A stretch of DNA of 64,000 nucleotides from Kribbella catacumbae DSM 19601 (GCF_000372465.1 NZ_AQUZ01000013.1:62001-126000); one strand, 5' to 3'; positions 50,990-60,265 are shown, numbered from the stretch's first letter. The notes: a model not told the origin generated them from the letters alone. Made by a program: numbers and translations.

Positions 50990-52414
50990 CTACTCGGTAG
51001 TCTTGAAGACGGCTTCCAACGCACTCGCAGCGCTCGGGTTCTTTGCCTTCCGCCCCATATAGACGTCCTGGGTCATCGACGGTCGCGCGTGGCCGAGCTG
51101 GTCCGCGATTTGGCGGGCACTTTGGCCGGCGTCGTCCAACATCGTTGCCGTGGTCTTGCGGAACACATGCGACGTCAGCCACGAGAACGCGTCTGCCTCG
51201 CTCGGCTCGGCCGCCGCGTCGACCATGGCCAGGGCTGCCGCACGCTCCGCCCCACGTTGGCGGTAAAGGTCCAGCAGGGCGACGGCATCTTCACGGCTGA
51301 GCTTCAGCCGGGCTCGCTCAATCAGCGAGATCCGAGAATCAGCCCAGCCCAGCCGTCGCGAAGTCTCCTTCTGAGTAAACCCCGCCTGCCGCCGCGCGTC
51401 TCGGAGATGAGTGCCGAGGTTCTGGCGCACCTGACCGCCGACCGGCGAACGGGCCATCCGGAGATCGCGACTGACGTTGGAGGGGTCACGGAATCCGCCG
51501 GCCGAATCGGCGAACACCGGTCCGTCCATCCGTATCGCCGGCGCCGCTCTGTTGCGCAGCATTGAGACGCACCAGGACGGCGCCATCAGCACCCGCTCGC
51601 CTGCACTGGACTTCGTGCCCGTACGGATCAGCCCTTGACCGGTCGCACGGATGATCTGGTGCGTGATCTCGACTTCCCCGCTGTACAGGTCGACCTGCGA
51701 CCACAGCAAGCCCAGCGACTCCCCGATCCGGACGCCGGTGGCGAGTAGAAACATCGTCAGGTCTGGCAGATCAGCACGTACGGCGTCTTCGTCTTCGCGA
51801 ATGTGCGTGAACCAGGCTTCCCGTTCCGCCTCGGTCAGCGACCGCGGCTTCTTCTTCGGCAAGCCCTCGATTCGCTCGACATCTCGGACGGGGTTGGAGA
51901 CCAACGCGCCGTAACGAACTGCTAGCCCGAGGACACCGGAGATGATGCTCCGGCAACTCCGAGCGGTAGACTGCCCGACCTCATCCCGGATCGCGCCTAC
52001 CACCTTGTCCACAAGGGGTGTCGTCATTTCTCCTAGGCGGAGCTCCCCAAGAGCGGGAAGCACAGTCCGGTCCAGGTGACACCTGTAGGTGTCCAGGCTC
52101 CCGGCCGACCGCCGGCCTTCCTTCACCATCTGCCGGAACTTCTTGAGCCAGAGGTCCGCCGCGAGAGCGAACTTGTCCGACCCCTTGAGCTTGCTACCGC
52201 GGCCGGCACTGGTTCGTTCTAGAAGCTTGGTTTTCAGGTTGCTTTCAGCGGCGGTCGCGCTTCGCCCGTTGGCCTCTACCTGACGGGTCCGGCCGTCGAA
52301 GTCGCGGAAGTACGTCGCTGCACGATAGCCATCGGCCTTGCCCTTCTCGTTGGTGTGAGTGACGTAGGTGCGGATCTTGCCCCACGTGCCCAGCTCAAGC
52401 GGCTTTCTCGCCAT
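50990..52414 (-). CDS. Tyrosine integrase with inserted XRE domain
   Basis: The 474-residue protein has an N-terminal arm-binding region, a SAM-like core-binding domain (residues 80-185) and a tyrosine recombinase catalytic domain with Arg229 (LATGVRIGES), Lys268 (GTKSSAGER), HxxR at 416-419 (SHVFRKTTATML), His442 and Tyr452 (QDVYMGRKA). Between the Lys and HxxR motifs, residues about 327-400 form an XRE-type helix-turn-helix (LRDARRQAGFTQKETSRRLG, then ISLIERARLKLS). It is the element integrase; the insert is unusual. Start ATG at 52414. Confidence 0.9.
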   Translation of the reverse strand: MARKPLELGTWGKIRTYVTHTNEKGKADGYRAATYFRDFDGRTRQVEANGRSATAAESNLKTKLLERTSAGRGSKLKGSDKFALAADLWLKKFRQMVKEGRRSAGSLDTYRCHLDRTVLPALGELRLGEMTTPLVDKVVGAIRDEVGQSTARSCRSIISGVLGLAVRYGALVSNPVRDVERIEGLPKKKPRSLTEAEREAWFTHIREDEDAVRADLPDLTMFLLATGVRIGESLGLLWSQVDLYSGEVEITHQIIRATGQGLIRTGTKSSAGERVLMAPSWCVSMLRNRAAPAIRMDGPVFADSAGGFRDPSNVSRDLRMARSPVGGQVRQNLGTHLRDARRQAGFTQKETSRRLGWADSRISLIERARLKLSREDAVALLDLYRQRGAERAAALAMVDAAAEPSEADAFSWLTSHVFRKTTATMLDDAGQSARQIADQLGHARPSMTQDVYMGRKAKNPSAASALEAVFKTTE

Positions 52415-52435
52415 TTCTGCAGGTCCCCTCTGCCG

Positions 52436-52627
52436 TCAGGAAGCGATCTTCTGAGCGTCGAACCATGCGGCGACGTCTTGCGGGTCGTACTTGATGTGCT
52501 TGCCCAGGCGGACGCCTTGCGGGCCATAGCCGGCAGTCCGCCAGTTGTAGAGCGTCTTCACTGGGATACCGAGGTATCGAGCAACGTCAGCCACGCTCCA
52601 GCGGGGCTCGGTGTTCGTCGACATCAT
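52436..52627 (-). CDS. Excisionase-like helix-turn-helix protein
   Basis: The 63-residue protein (ATG at 52627 or 52624) is a MerR-like/AlpA-type winged helix: WSVADVARYLGIPVKTLYNW, ending DVAAWFDAQK. Such proteins next to an integrase direct excision by bending the att site. Its stop is 21 bases before the integrase start. Confidence 0.88.
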   Translation of the reverse strand: MMSTNTEPRWSVADVARYLGIPVKTLYNWRTAGYGPQGVRLGKHIKYDPQDVAAWFDAQKIAS

Positions 52628-52691
52628 GTGGCCTTTCTCGATTGATCAGCGCAGACGTTGGGTGTTCGTCGTGGCTCAGGGCCCGGAAGGC

Positions 52692-52909
52692 GTTGACACG
52701 TTGACAATGCGGCGCGTGCGGTGAAGTTCCCGCAGGTCAGGGCAGGGTCGGTGCCGTCAACGGGTTCCGTTGACAGGCGCTGACAGCCGTTGACAGCAGC
52801 GCTGGGTGTCAACGCCTGTCAGCGGACGTCAACGGGCCCTGTTGACGCTTTGGATAGGACTACGACCTGCGGAAACGTCGCTCACGATGTCGGCTGTCAA
52901 CGCGTCAAC
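52692..52909. repeat. Symmetric array of ten GTTGAC/GTCAAC sites
   Basis: Exact hexamers start at 52692, 52700, 52756, 52769, 52789 on the left and 52808, 52828, 52841, 52896, 52904 on the right, in mirror orientation about a centre near 52801. The central 100 bases are an imperfect palindrome. The array lies between excisionase and the DUF3987 gene and runs into the latter's 3' end. It is a candidate replication origin, iteron array or recombination control region. Confidence 0.8.
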
Positions 52910-54430
52910 GCTCCCGGAGGCTTCGGCCGCGCGGGGGTGGATCTCGTAGCGAGCGTCCGGCGTTCGGCGCACCCATCCGAGTGCGGTCAGCTCGTCCAGA
53001 ACGGCGCCGACCTGTTCGGCCTTGGGAAGCTGCCGAGAGACGCGCCTGTGCAACTCGCGCTTGGTGAAGACGGTCATGTTCTTGGTGGTGAGCACGTCCA
53101 AGACGTAGCGGGCGGTCTCGATCGCGCTGTCACTGGAGATGGCGGTCAGGGCAACGCGGTAGTGCGCCACGAAGAATTCCGCGAGCCTCACAGCGCTAGC
53201 CATCTGATCGGCGGCGATCGGCCGGCGCCATGCTTCGGAGGGATGGTGAGCAACGTGCAACAGCCCGGCCAGGCGCAGGGTGGCGCCCGTCAGTTTGTTG
53301 CCCCACTCCCTGAATTCGTAGAGATCTCCGCTCGGCCGTAGCTGAGCCTCAACCGCGGTGGCGGCTTCCAAGCGAACTCGGGTGGCTTCGGGAGTGAAGA
53401 CGACGACGGCGGGGTCTTCCCACTCGGCCAGCGTCACGGCCAGATCGTGAATGTTGGCCGCGTAGGCGGAAGCAACTGCCTCAGGGATCGGCGCCATCTC
53501 AACACCGCGATATCCGGCCAGGGAGCGAGGCAGCGCGAACAGGAACCGGGCAGGCAGACCACGCCCCGCCAGCTCGGCATTGCCCCCGAACTTCCGCAGT
53601 ACGGACGGTTGAGCCATGACGCAAACCGTCAGAGCTGGCTTGTCGACCGAGACACCTTCTCTGGTCTGGCGTTCGTTCGACATGGGCTGACCGGCATGGC
53701 CCTTGAGATAGGGGTCGAGATTCGGGGCACCGGAGTAGCGGCCGGCCACGGTATCGAAGATGCCGCCTTCATCGCTGATGATCGCCATTCGCCCACCGTT
53801 GGCGGCCATCAATCCGATGAGCGCTTCCGGGGTCGCATCGTCCACGATCAGCCGGGGAAGGTTCGGCACAGTGACCGCTTCGGCTGCGAGTGCGGCGGCA
53901 ACAGCAGCGTCGGAGGCGTCCACCCGCTGATCCGGGTCGGAGGTCTTGGCGGCTGCGGTCTTGGCTTGCTCGGCTTGACGCTCGGCGATGTCCTTCAAGG
54001 CAGCCGCTTCGGCGATCCGCGGACGCATCGCCTCCCCCAACGTGGACTGAGCAGCGAACAGCGGCCGCGTCATCGCTCGATGTACGGGGCTCTTCCGTTC
54101 GCCGGGACCAGCGATGACGGCGGCGAATACATTGACCGGTTCGCGCCACCCAGCCACGGGTTCTACCTCGAGGCGGCCACCGGCACAGGCCGACAGCACA
54201 GCGACGGCCAAAGTGCCGGCCATCGCGGGATCGGTCTGGGTGAACTGAGCAACCCCAGTCACCATGTCGGCCAGCCAACCGGGGAACACATCGACCGGAA
54301 ACGGCGGCGGCGCGATGACCGGACCGTTCAACGGAACTGGAACATCCCAGAGTCGGCCGGTCTGATCCTGAGGACCGTCGTCGGCGACCGTCGTGAGTAG
54401 CTGAAGGTTCGGCACCTCGGCGGTACTCAT
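52829..54430 (-). CDS. DUF3987 replication-associated protein
   Basis: The 533-residue protein is of the DUF3987/YfjI type found with primase-polymerases on mobile elements. It has a P-loop-like AAVIAGPGERKSPVHRAMTR, MAIISDEGGIFDTVAGRYSG in the Walker B region and a C-terminal winged helix (VFTKRELHRRVSRQLPKAEQ). It probably serves as helicase or initiator with the primase encoded upstream. Its 3' end overlaps half of the GTTGAC array. Confidence 0.85.
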   Translation of the reverse strand: MSTAEVPNLQLLTTVADDGPQDQTGRLWDVPVPLNGPVIAPPPFPVDVFPGWLADMVTGVAQFTQTDPAMAGTLAVAVLSACAGGRLEVEPVAGWREPVNVFAAVIAGPGERKSPVHRAMTRPLFAAQSTLGEAMRPRIAEAAALKDIAERQAEQAKTAAAKTSDPDQRVDASDAAVAAALAAEAVTVPNLPRLIVDDATPEALIGLMAANGGRMAIISDEGGIFDTVAGRYSGAPNLDPYLKGHAGQPMSNERQTREGVSVDKPALTVCVMAQPSVLRKFGGNAELAGRGLPARFLFALPRSLAGYRGVEMAPIPEAVASAYAANIHDLAVTLAEWEDPAVVVFTPEATRVRLEAATAVEAQLRPSGDLYEFREWGNKLTGATLRLAGLLHVAHHPSEAWRRPIAADQMASAVRLAEFFVAHYRVALTAISSDSAIETARYVLDVLTTKNMTVFTKRELHRRVSRQLPKAEQVGAVLDELTALGWVRRTPDARYEIHPRAAEASGSVDALTADIVSDVSAGRSPIQSVNRAR

Positions 54431-54497
54431 ACCTCGTGGCTCCTTCCGTGCAACCGGGGCGCGTGTCCCTGGGCGACTTGGCGTCGTGTGGTGAGCA

Positions 54498-55382
54498 TCA
54501 GGCGGCTACCGTCCTTGGTCGCTTGGCTCCGGCCCGCAGGCCGGACGCGATGGTCTTGTGGGCTTGCCTTTCCGTGTGAGGCGGGTTCGCTGAGCAGGTG
54601 GCGGCTAGCTGGTGTTCCGCGGTGAGCAGTGCGGCGTACACATCGGCTTCGGCCAGAGCGCCGCCGGCGACCAGGCGCCCGAGGTTCTGTGCGGCGATGA
54701 ACAGGGCGATGTTGTGTTGTCCGGCAGGCGCGTTGACGACGTGGTCGCATTCGGCACGCAGTGCAGCCGTCAGGTAGGTCGACCGCCGCGCGGCGTCGAG
54801 CTGGATGGGCGCGGCTTGGGCCATCGGTGCGGGCTTGAGAGCGTCTGTGAGCCACTGCGGCAACGGAGATGGGCTGATGCTGTGGGCAGTGCGGTAGCGG
54901 CGTCCAGCGGCGAGAGAACCGGCACCGACGACGTACCCACCGGCCGCGCGGGTGTCGATCAGCCAGCCCAGTCGAGCCTGTGTGTTACGCAGCTCGGTTC
55001 CTGTCGGGGCACTGAAGTACAGATGCTCGCCACCTCGCCCGGTGACCACGGTGTGTGTGTTCCAGGGATAGGCCTGCCCGGCCGATTCGGCGCGGTCGGC
55101 CAGCACGTCGGCGCCGCAGGTGATCCCCGGTCGCTGCCATGCCTCAGGCGGGGTCTGACGGGGCTTGGGCTGGTCCAGGTCGACCACCACTAGCCGAGAC
55201 GGTCCGCAGGCGATGCCGACGCCGTACGGTCCGGCGGACCAGCACTTGTCGATCCGGGCCGGGTCGAGGGTGGCGCGGTTCTCCCAGTCCTCCACAGCCG
55301 GGCGCTTGTCGTCAGGGATGAGCGGGAACACGTGCCAGCCACGTTCGGCGGCTGTGTGTGCGGCGTTCAGCAGGTCGTTCAC
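54498..55382 (-). CDS. Bifunctional primase-polymerase (prim-pol)
   Basis: The GTG at 55382 follows AAGGAGA; 294 residues. The archaeo-eukaryotic primase fold is visible in GWHVFPLIPDDKRPAVEDW, GVGIACGPSRLVVVDLDQPK (catalytic Asp pair) and VVTGRGGEHLYFSAP. The C-terminal helical region follows. With DUF3987 it forms the element's replication module. Confidence 0.88.
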   Translation of the reverse strand: MNDLLNAAHTAAERGWHVFPLIPDDKRPAVEDWENRATLDPARIDKCWSAGPYGVGIACGPSRLVVVDLDQPKPRQTPPEAWQRPGITCGADVLADRAESAGQAYPWNTHTVVTGRGGEHLYFSAPTGTELRNTQARLGWLIDTRAAGGYVVGAGSLAAGRRYRTAHSISPSPLPQWLTDALKPAPMAQAAPIQLDAARRSTYLTAALRAECDHVVNAPAGQHNIALFIAAQNLGRLVAGGALAEADVYAALLTAEHQLAATCSANPPHTERQAHKTIASGLRAGAKRPRTVAA

Positions 55383-55474
55383 GTCGGTCTCCTTCGCGGG
55401 ATTGGGTAGGTCCGGTGGGTGCGCGCGCCCGACTCGAACGGGCTCGGCTACCGGCTAGCGGCGCGCTGTCGGGG

Positions 55475-55654
55475 CTAGAAGAGGCTCAGCCGGTTCAGCC
55501 GACGTTCGGCCGTGTCAAGACGTTCAGCGGCCTGGCGGTAGGCGCCGGTCTCGTTGTTGGCGTCGAAGCGGCGAAACTCCTTGAGTGCCTCGCGGTACTC
55601 AGCTAGAGCCGCCTTGCGTTGCAGTCGACGGCTGGTCTTCGGGTTGTCTGGCAT
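55475..55654 (-). CDS. 59-residue charged helical protein
   Basis: The frame starts ATG at 55654 with GGAGCAGGG upstream. It reads MPDNPKTSRRLQRKAALAEY and continues as a charged helix to RRLNRLSLF. It lies between the prim-pol gene and the CxxC membrane protein, on the same strand. No function is known. Confidence 0.55.
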   Translation of the reverse strand: MPDNPKTSRRLQRKAALAEYREALKEFRRFDANNETGAYRQAAERLDTAERRLNRLSLF

Positions 55655-55723
55655 GGCCCTGCTCCGTTCGCGGAAAGGAATCTCGGGTCAAGCGGCGGAT
55701 CTGCCTGAGTGCGGTGGCCGGCC

Positions 55724-55984
55724 TTATCGCCCGGCCCGTTCGCGGCCACGGAGCCGCATGTAGGCGCGGCGACCGATCCGGACGCGGGCGCCAGATCCTC
55801 CACAGCGCTTGCAGTCGCGCCAGTGGGCCCGACCGGGCGAGTGATGGCGACCGAGGCCGTCGCACTTGCGGCACTTGCCGAAGGGGTAGGCGGCACAGGC
55901 GAGGAAGTAGCCGGCGACCAGCAATCCGGCGACAACGACCAGGCTGAATGTGCTGCTAGCGCTAGCGGCGATGAGGGGGGTCAT
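55724..55984 (-). CDS. Membrane protein with DnaJ-like CxxC zinc ribbon
   Basis: The ATG at 55984 follows AAGGAG; 86 residues. One transmembrane helix (FSLVVVAGLLVAGYFLACAAY) is followed by CRKCDGLGRHHSPGRAHWRD and CKRCGGSGARVR, a paired CxxC zinc ribbon of the DnaJ type. It is common on actinomycete elements; its role is not known. Confidence 0.78.
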   Translation of the reverse strand: MTPLIAASASSTFSLVVVAGLLVAGYFLACAAYPFGKCRKCDGLGRHHSPGRAHWRDCKRCGGSGARVRIGRRAYMRLRGRERAGR

Positions 55985-56102
55985 GGATGGCTCCTTGAGG
56001 CATGGCGGGGTCTGGCGTTCTGGCGGGTGCTAGAACGCTTGTTCGCAGGTCAGAGGGTGTTTTTGCCGCTAGCGCGGGTGCTAGGTCTAGCGGCCCTCGG
56101 TG

Positions 56103-58436
56103 CTAGCGGTCGGTCTCTTCTGCTTCGCTGCCGATCGAGTCGTTCGAGGTGGCCGGCCGGGGCGAGTCGACCGGGCGCGGCTGGTGCTTGGCGATGGCGC
56201 GGTCAAGGTCGTTGCGGGTGATGCCACGCCGGTTGGCGCCGACGCCGGTGTCTTCGTCCTTGCCCCACACCTGAACCGTCTTGACTCCGTACGGCGCGAG
56301 CGCCCCGGCGAGCTGGGCGGGCTCCCAGCCCTTGTACTGATCCGGCCGCAGGCCAGCGAGTCGGGCCACGAGGGTTTCGGACCAGACCTTGTCCTCTCCG
56401 CCCACAAGCACGGCGGCCACGTCGGCCAGCACCGAGGAAGCACGGGTGTTGTCGTCGGCCACCTGTTCGCCGATCGCGTGCCCTGTAAGGGTTCCTGCCG
56501 CGTCCCGCAAGGCGCGGGCGCGAGTCACGATCGCTTCAGCAGCCGGGCCGTCCACGTAGTACGTGCGAACGACCTGCGGGTCGTCGGACGCACCGGAGAG
56601 GTACCCGATGCCCTTGTCCTTCGGCGTGAGCGTTGTGGCACGCACGCCGTTGCGGTAGGCAGATGTCCCGAGAACCATGTCGTTTTCAAGCTGCCCGGTG
56701 ACTCGCAGACAGAACCGGATGCCCACGTTCGCGCTGACGCCGGTCGGGAGCGACTTGGCATCTGGGCGCTGTGTGGCAAGCAGCAGGATCACGCCGAGGG
56801 CGCGGCCAAGCTTGATGATCGCGGTAGCCAGGTCTGCCGCTTCGGCGCCGTGATCGGGATGCGTGAACAGGTTCTGACACTCATCGATCGCCATCACGAT
56901 CGGTCGCAAACCCTTGTTCCGCTTGGCGAGTTCGGCCGTGACTTTGTTCTCCGGGCACACATCCCGCGGCAGCCGCTTGATGATGTCCGCCCGCTTGCGG
57001 ACCTCATCCCGCAGTGCCCGCAGGCCAATCAGCGCAGCCTCGGCCGACTCATCGTCGGCGCCGGACGAGTACCGCTCGCACACCGGCTCCAATGGCCCAA
57101 GGTCACCGGTCCCCTTCAACTCGTACAGCCACAGCCGGACCAGCGGGTCAAGCGCGGCGGCCAGTAGCGGACCGCGCAGAGCGAACGTCTTGCCAGCCCC
57201 AGGCATGGCGCCGATGAGGACGTTGTCGTACATAAGCGTCACGGTCGCGGGACGGCCACGCTGATCGGTCCCGAACGGGATCGGCTTGAAGATGTCAGCC
57301 GTGCCCTTCTTGGCCAGCGGCCACGGTGCAGGCTTAGCCTGCGACATGTCCCGGTCCCCGACCCAGAGCACGAGCCGTCCCGCGTGCTGATCGTGAGCCG
57401 GTTCCGGCCACACGCATCCGAGCGGGCGGCGAAGTCCCGACGCGACCCGGTCCCGTCGTTCGATGATGTCGACGGCGGTCACGCCGTACGGCAGATCAAC
57501 GTCGGCCCGGAAGCCGGGACCGTCGCGGGTGATAGGCGCCGGGAACGAGATCCCATTTCCGCCCTTGGCGATGGCCTTGTTGATCTCGGCAATACCCAGC
57601 GCAGCCAGAGCGCGGACCACCATGTCGTCGGTCAACTTCGGGACCTTGCGTGTGACCACAGCACGTCCCGTCAGCGGTCGGTCAGCAGGTGCACCGATCT
57701 TGCCCAGCAACGCCAATACTCCCGCCATCGTCAGTCCCGGCAACCAGCCCGGTCCCGCCATCATCAACGCCAGTCCCGTCCCGGCAGCGGTCAGAGTCCC
57801 GGTCGCGAACAACGCAAGCCGGGTCCGCTGCCGCTCCGAGCGGAGCCGGGCCAGCCGCATGTACTCCGTAGCATCCGCGACCCTCACGGCTTCCTGCCGC
57901 AGCGGCGCCGCCTCGGCATCGGTCAACCACCGTGCGGTCGCAGCAATCACACGGCCAGCACCGCGCGGCGAGCGGGCCAAGAGAGTCCCGCCGTACAGGG
58001 GCAGGCGCATTGCGTGGAACGCGGCGTGATGTCCTGCGTACGACGCAGCCCACCGGGCGGCGGTCTTCGCCTCATCCTTGTCGCGGAGCCACACCGGGAC
58101 CACCGCGCGTCGTTGCGCCTCGCGCTGCCAGGGCGCGACGTAGTCGGCGATCTCGCCCGGCATGTTCACCGGGACAACCGGAGCGTCGTCGTCTACGAGC
58201 TCGCCGTCAACCGCCTCACTCTCGCTCCCGGTCAACGGGACCTGGAACACCTTCGGTCCGGTTTCGGACTCAGTCCCGACTGACCGCGCGTCGTCGTCCC
58301 GGGACCGGAACAGCAACACCTCTCCCCCGTCCTGATCTTCAGTCCCGCTCGCGGTCCCGGAGAGCGCGTCATTCAGGTCTACCGGGATCTTGCCGTTGTT
58401 GTCGCGGTCCCGTCGCTTGTCCATCCAACTAGCCAT
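56103..58436 (-). CDS. FtsK/SpoIIIE-family conjugal transfer ATPase (TraB/TraSA)
   Basis: The 777-residue protein has two transmembrane helices at about 205-250, a RecA-type motor with Walker A in VLIGAMPGAGKTFALRGP and Walker B in RPIVMAIDECQNLFTHP, and a C-terminal winged helix (VGANRRGITRNDLDRAIAKH) that probably reads clt-like 8-bp repeats. It moves double-stranded DNA between mycelial cells in a single-protein conjugation system. The ATG overlaps the stop of the upstream gene by one base (TGATG). Confidence 0.92.
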   Translation of the reverse strand: MASWMDKRRDRDNNGKIPVDLNDALSGTASGTEDQDGGEVLLFRSRDDDARSVGTESETGPKVFQVPLTGSESEAVDGELVDDDAPVVPVNMPGEIADYVAPWQREAQRRAVVPVWLRDKDEAKTAARWAASYAGHHAAFHAMRLPLYGGTLLARSPRGAGRVIAATARWLTDAEAAPLRQEAVRVADATEYMRLARLRSERQRTRLALFATGTLTAAGTGLALMMAGPGWLPGLTMAGVLALLGKIGAPADRPLTGRAVVTRKVPKLTDDMVVRALAALGIAEINKAIAKGGNGISFPAPITRDGPGFRADVDLPYGVTAVDIIERRDRVASGLRRPLGCVWPEPAHDQHAGRLVLWVGDRDMSQAKPAPWPLAKKGTADIFKPIPFGTDQRGRPATVTLMYDNVLIGAMPGAGKTFALRGPLLAAALDPLVRLWLYELKGTGDLGPLEPVCERYSSGADDESAEAALIGLRALRDEVRKRADIIKRLPRDVCPENKVTAELAKRNKGLRPIVMAIDECQNLFTHPDHGAEAADLATAIIKLGRALGVILLLATQRPDAKSLPTGVSANVGIRFCLRVTGQLENDMVLGTSAYRNGVRATTLTPKDKGIGYLSGASDDPQVVRTYYVDGPAAEAIVTRARALRDAAGTLTGHAIGEQVADDNTRASSVLADVAAVLVGGEDKVWSETLVARLAGLRPDQYKGWEPAQLAGALAPYGVKTVQVWGKDEDTGVGANRRGITRNDLDRAIAKHQPRPVDSPRPATSNDSIGSEAEETDR

Positions 58437-59230
58437 CAGGCAGCCCTCCCGGTCGTCTCACCGATCACGGAAACTTCGCTGTTGCTCTCGCTGGTCGCCT
58501 CTGCCGGACTGGTAGCGGCCTGCCAGTCCCGGAGCCACCGGCGCCCGAGACTTCCGTCGACTCCCACCGACCGGGCAACCGCCGCACCGGACGGCTCCCG
58601 GCCCTCAGCACGCTCCCGCTCCCACCACTCCCGCGCCTCCGGCTCCCGACTCGGACGGGACTTGCCCGTCGTCGCCCGTGTCTTGGCCGGCATCTTCTTC
58701 CGCGGTGCAGGTGTCATGGGGCGAGGCTCGGTCAGCTCGGCGCCGGCCGAGTCCGGCAGGGTCTCAATCGCCTCCGCTTCGGTGTCGACATCGACAGGAA
58801 GACGCAGGCGGCGGAGCAGCCGCATCAGCAGCTCGTAGGAACCAACCAGCGCCAGCGGCGGCCACCCGGCGATAGCGATCTCAGCAGCTCGGGCAACCCA
58901 ATCGTGGGCAACGTTCGCGGTCACAGAGACCAGCGACCCGACCACCACGAGCGCCCAGGCCAGCCAGTCGGCTTTCCGCCCCGAACGGGAGTCGGCCAGC
59001 AGCACCGCAGACGCCGCGATGAGTAGCCCGTCGACCGAGAGCGGGAACAGCAATGCCCGCCAGGACGGCTCGCCGTTCGCCAAAGCCCAGTCGTGCATGT
59101 GGCCGTACGAGATCGCGGCAGCAATACCCGCCACTCCCGTCACCACAGCGACGGTTGCCGCCAGCAACGTCCGCCGTTCCCACACGCTCGGCCCCGTGAC
59201 CGTCGTGTCGGTATGCAAGGTGTCAGTCAT
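58436..59230 (-). CDS. DUF2637 spread-like membrane protein
   Basis: The ATG at 59230 follows GGGGAG; 264 residues. Four transmembrane helices in residues 20-150 (LLAATVAVVTGVAGIAAAIS, LLFPLSVDGLLIAASAVLLA and two more) define DUF2637, followed by a Lys/Pro-rich linker and a helix-turn-helix-like tail (GAAVARSVGVDGSLGRRWLR). Such proteins (Spd type) help intramycelial spread of actinomycete elements. It is coupled to traB. Confidence 0.85.
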   Translation of the reverse strand: MTDTLHTDTTVTGPSVWERRTLLAATVAVVTGVAGIAAAISYGHMHDWALANGEPSWRALLFPLSVDGLLIAASAVLLADSRSGRKADWLAWALVVVGSLVSVTANVAHDWVARAAEIAIAGWPPLALVGSYELLMRLLRRLRLPVDVDTEAEAIETLPDSAGAELTEPRPMTPAPRKKMPAKTRATTGKSRPSREPEAREWWERERAEGREPSGAAVARSVGVDGSLGRRWLRDWQAATSPAEATSESNSEVSVIGETTGRAA

Positions 59231-59253
59231 CGAACTCACTCCCCTTTCTCGAT

Positions 59254-59721
59254 CTAGATGAGCGCGGTCAGCAGCGCGGCGACGAACAGGCACAGAACAT
59301 GGAATGACTGATCAAGGTGGAAGGCGCCGGTACCGACGCACGGGTTGTCGTTGTGTCGCTCACGCGGGACACCCAGCGCGGCGTACTCACGCTTCCCGAC
59401 GATCCGGATCAGCGATGCGAGGGTGAATCTGCGGTCAGCCCAGTAGTGCGTTACTGCGCTGACGATCTGGCCCACTAGGAACCCGCCGGCACTGATTTCC
59501 AGGCCAAGCGGCAGCACCCAGATGATTGCGGTGAATGCTGCCGTGGTGACGGTGTAGGTGACGACGTGCCGTAGGCAAGCGAGCGAGCCAACGCGACTCC
59601 GCTTGCCCTTGTGCATCGCCTGATGGTGGGTCTGAATCCACTGATCACCGAGGTTGTGTGCAACCCACAGGGCAGCGAAGACAGCAGCGAAGGTGACGCC
59701 GGACGCGGTTTCGATGGTCAT
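59254..59721 (-). CDS. DUF3307-like membrane protein
   Basis: The 155-residue protein has three to four hydrophobic helices and starts TFAAVFAALWVAHNLGDQWI followed by QTHHQAMHKGKR, with conserved His and Asp typical of DUF3307. The role is unknown; it is found on actinomycete elements. Its ATG overlaps the stop of the gene upstream (TGATG). Confidence 0.75.
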   Translation of the reverse strand: MTIETASGVTFAAVFAALWVAHNLGDQWIQTHHQAMHKGKRSRVGSLACLRHVVTYTVTTAAFTAIIWVLPLGLEISAGGFLVGQIVSAVTHYWADRRFTLASLIRIVGKREYAALGVPRERHNDNPCVGTGAFHLDQSFHVLCLFVAALLTALI

Positions 59722-60086
59722 CAGTTCTTCCCCTCGGTGAGGCGACCGTTGTTGCCCTGCCCGCTGATCGCGGCCTGAGCCTCGGCGAACCGCTCGGCGG
59801 CCATGTAGACGTGGCGGGCGCCGTCGATCAGTGCTGCCTCGGCCAGCACCTGACTGGCTTTCGGGTCGCGGTTCGTGTCGTACACGTCGTACAGGTCCGG
59901 TGACCGCAGCAGCCCGACTCCGATCTGACCGGCCAACTGGTCCATGCGGTAGCCGATCTCAGCCATTCCGGCCAACAACTCGTAGGCCACCGGGGCTGGG
60001 ACATCACGGAGTTGGGTGGCGTGATTCAGTGCCCGGATCGCTTCCGATGCGGTGCCAGCAAGCTCGACGGCAGCAGCGGCGTCCAT
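59721..60086 (-). CDS. Hypothetical helical protein of AICE
   Basis: The ATG at 60086 follows GGAGCGAGG; 121 residues, almost all helical (AAAAVELAGTASEAIRALNH, then YELLAGMAEIGYRMDQLAGQ). It overlaps both neighbours by single bases (TAATG, TGATG), so it is part of the same message. No function is assigned. Confidence 0.72.
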   Translation of the reverse strand: MDAAAAVELAGTASEAIRALNHATQLRDVPAPVAYELLAGMAEIGYRMDQLAGQIGVGLLRSPDLYDVYDTNRDPKASQVLAEAALIDGARHVYMAAERFAEAQAAISGQGNNGRLTEGKN

Positions 60087-60265
60087 TACGCCTCGCTCCG
60101 AAGGCGAGCGATCGGCGGGTGAGCGGCCAGCGCGTCGGCCAACTCGGCGATCGCGTCGGCAACCTCCGGCTTGTCCTGCTCCCAGAACTCGTGCGCCTGG
60201 GTGTACAGCGAGTCCAGGACGTCGTCCCACAGAAATCCGTCCAGGTTCGGCAGAAGTTCAGGCAT
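60086..60265 (-). CDS. 59-residue acidic protein
   Basis: The frame starts ATG at 60265 and reads MPELLPNLDGFLWDDVLDSL ending ARLRSEA. Both ends overlap neighbours as TAATG, which strongly supports it despite its size. It is acidic and helical; the function is unknown. Confidence 0.7.
   Translation of the reverse strand: MPELLPNLDGFLWDDVLDSLYTQAHEFWEQDKPEVADAIAELADALAAHPPIARLRSEA

Noticed and set aside
50550..51182. 210-codon minus-strand frame overlapping the integrase end
   Set aside because: It shares the integrase region in a different frame and shows no domain or ribosome-binding site.
55430..55450. GACTCGAACGGGCTCGG, tRNA-like T-arm fragment on the opposite strand
   Set aside because: Only a few bases match a T arm; no cloverleaf surrounds it and it does not match the tRNA-Lys 3' end, so it is not an att site.
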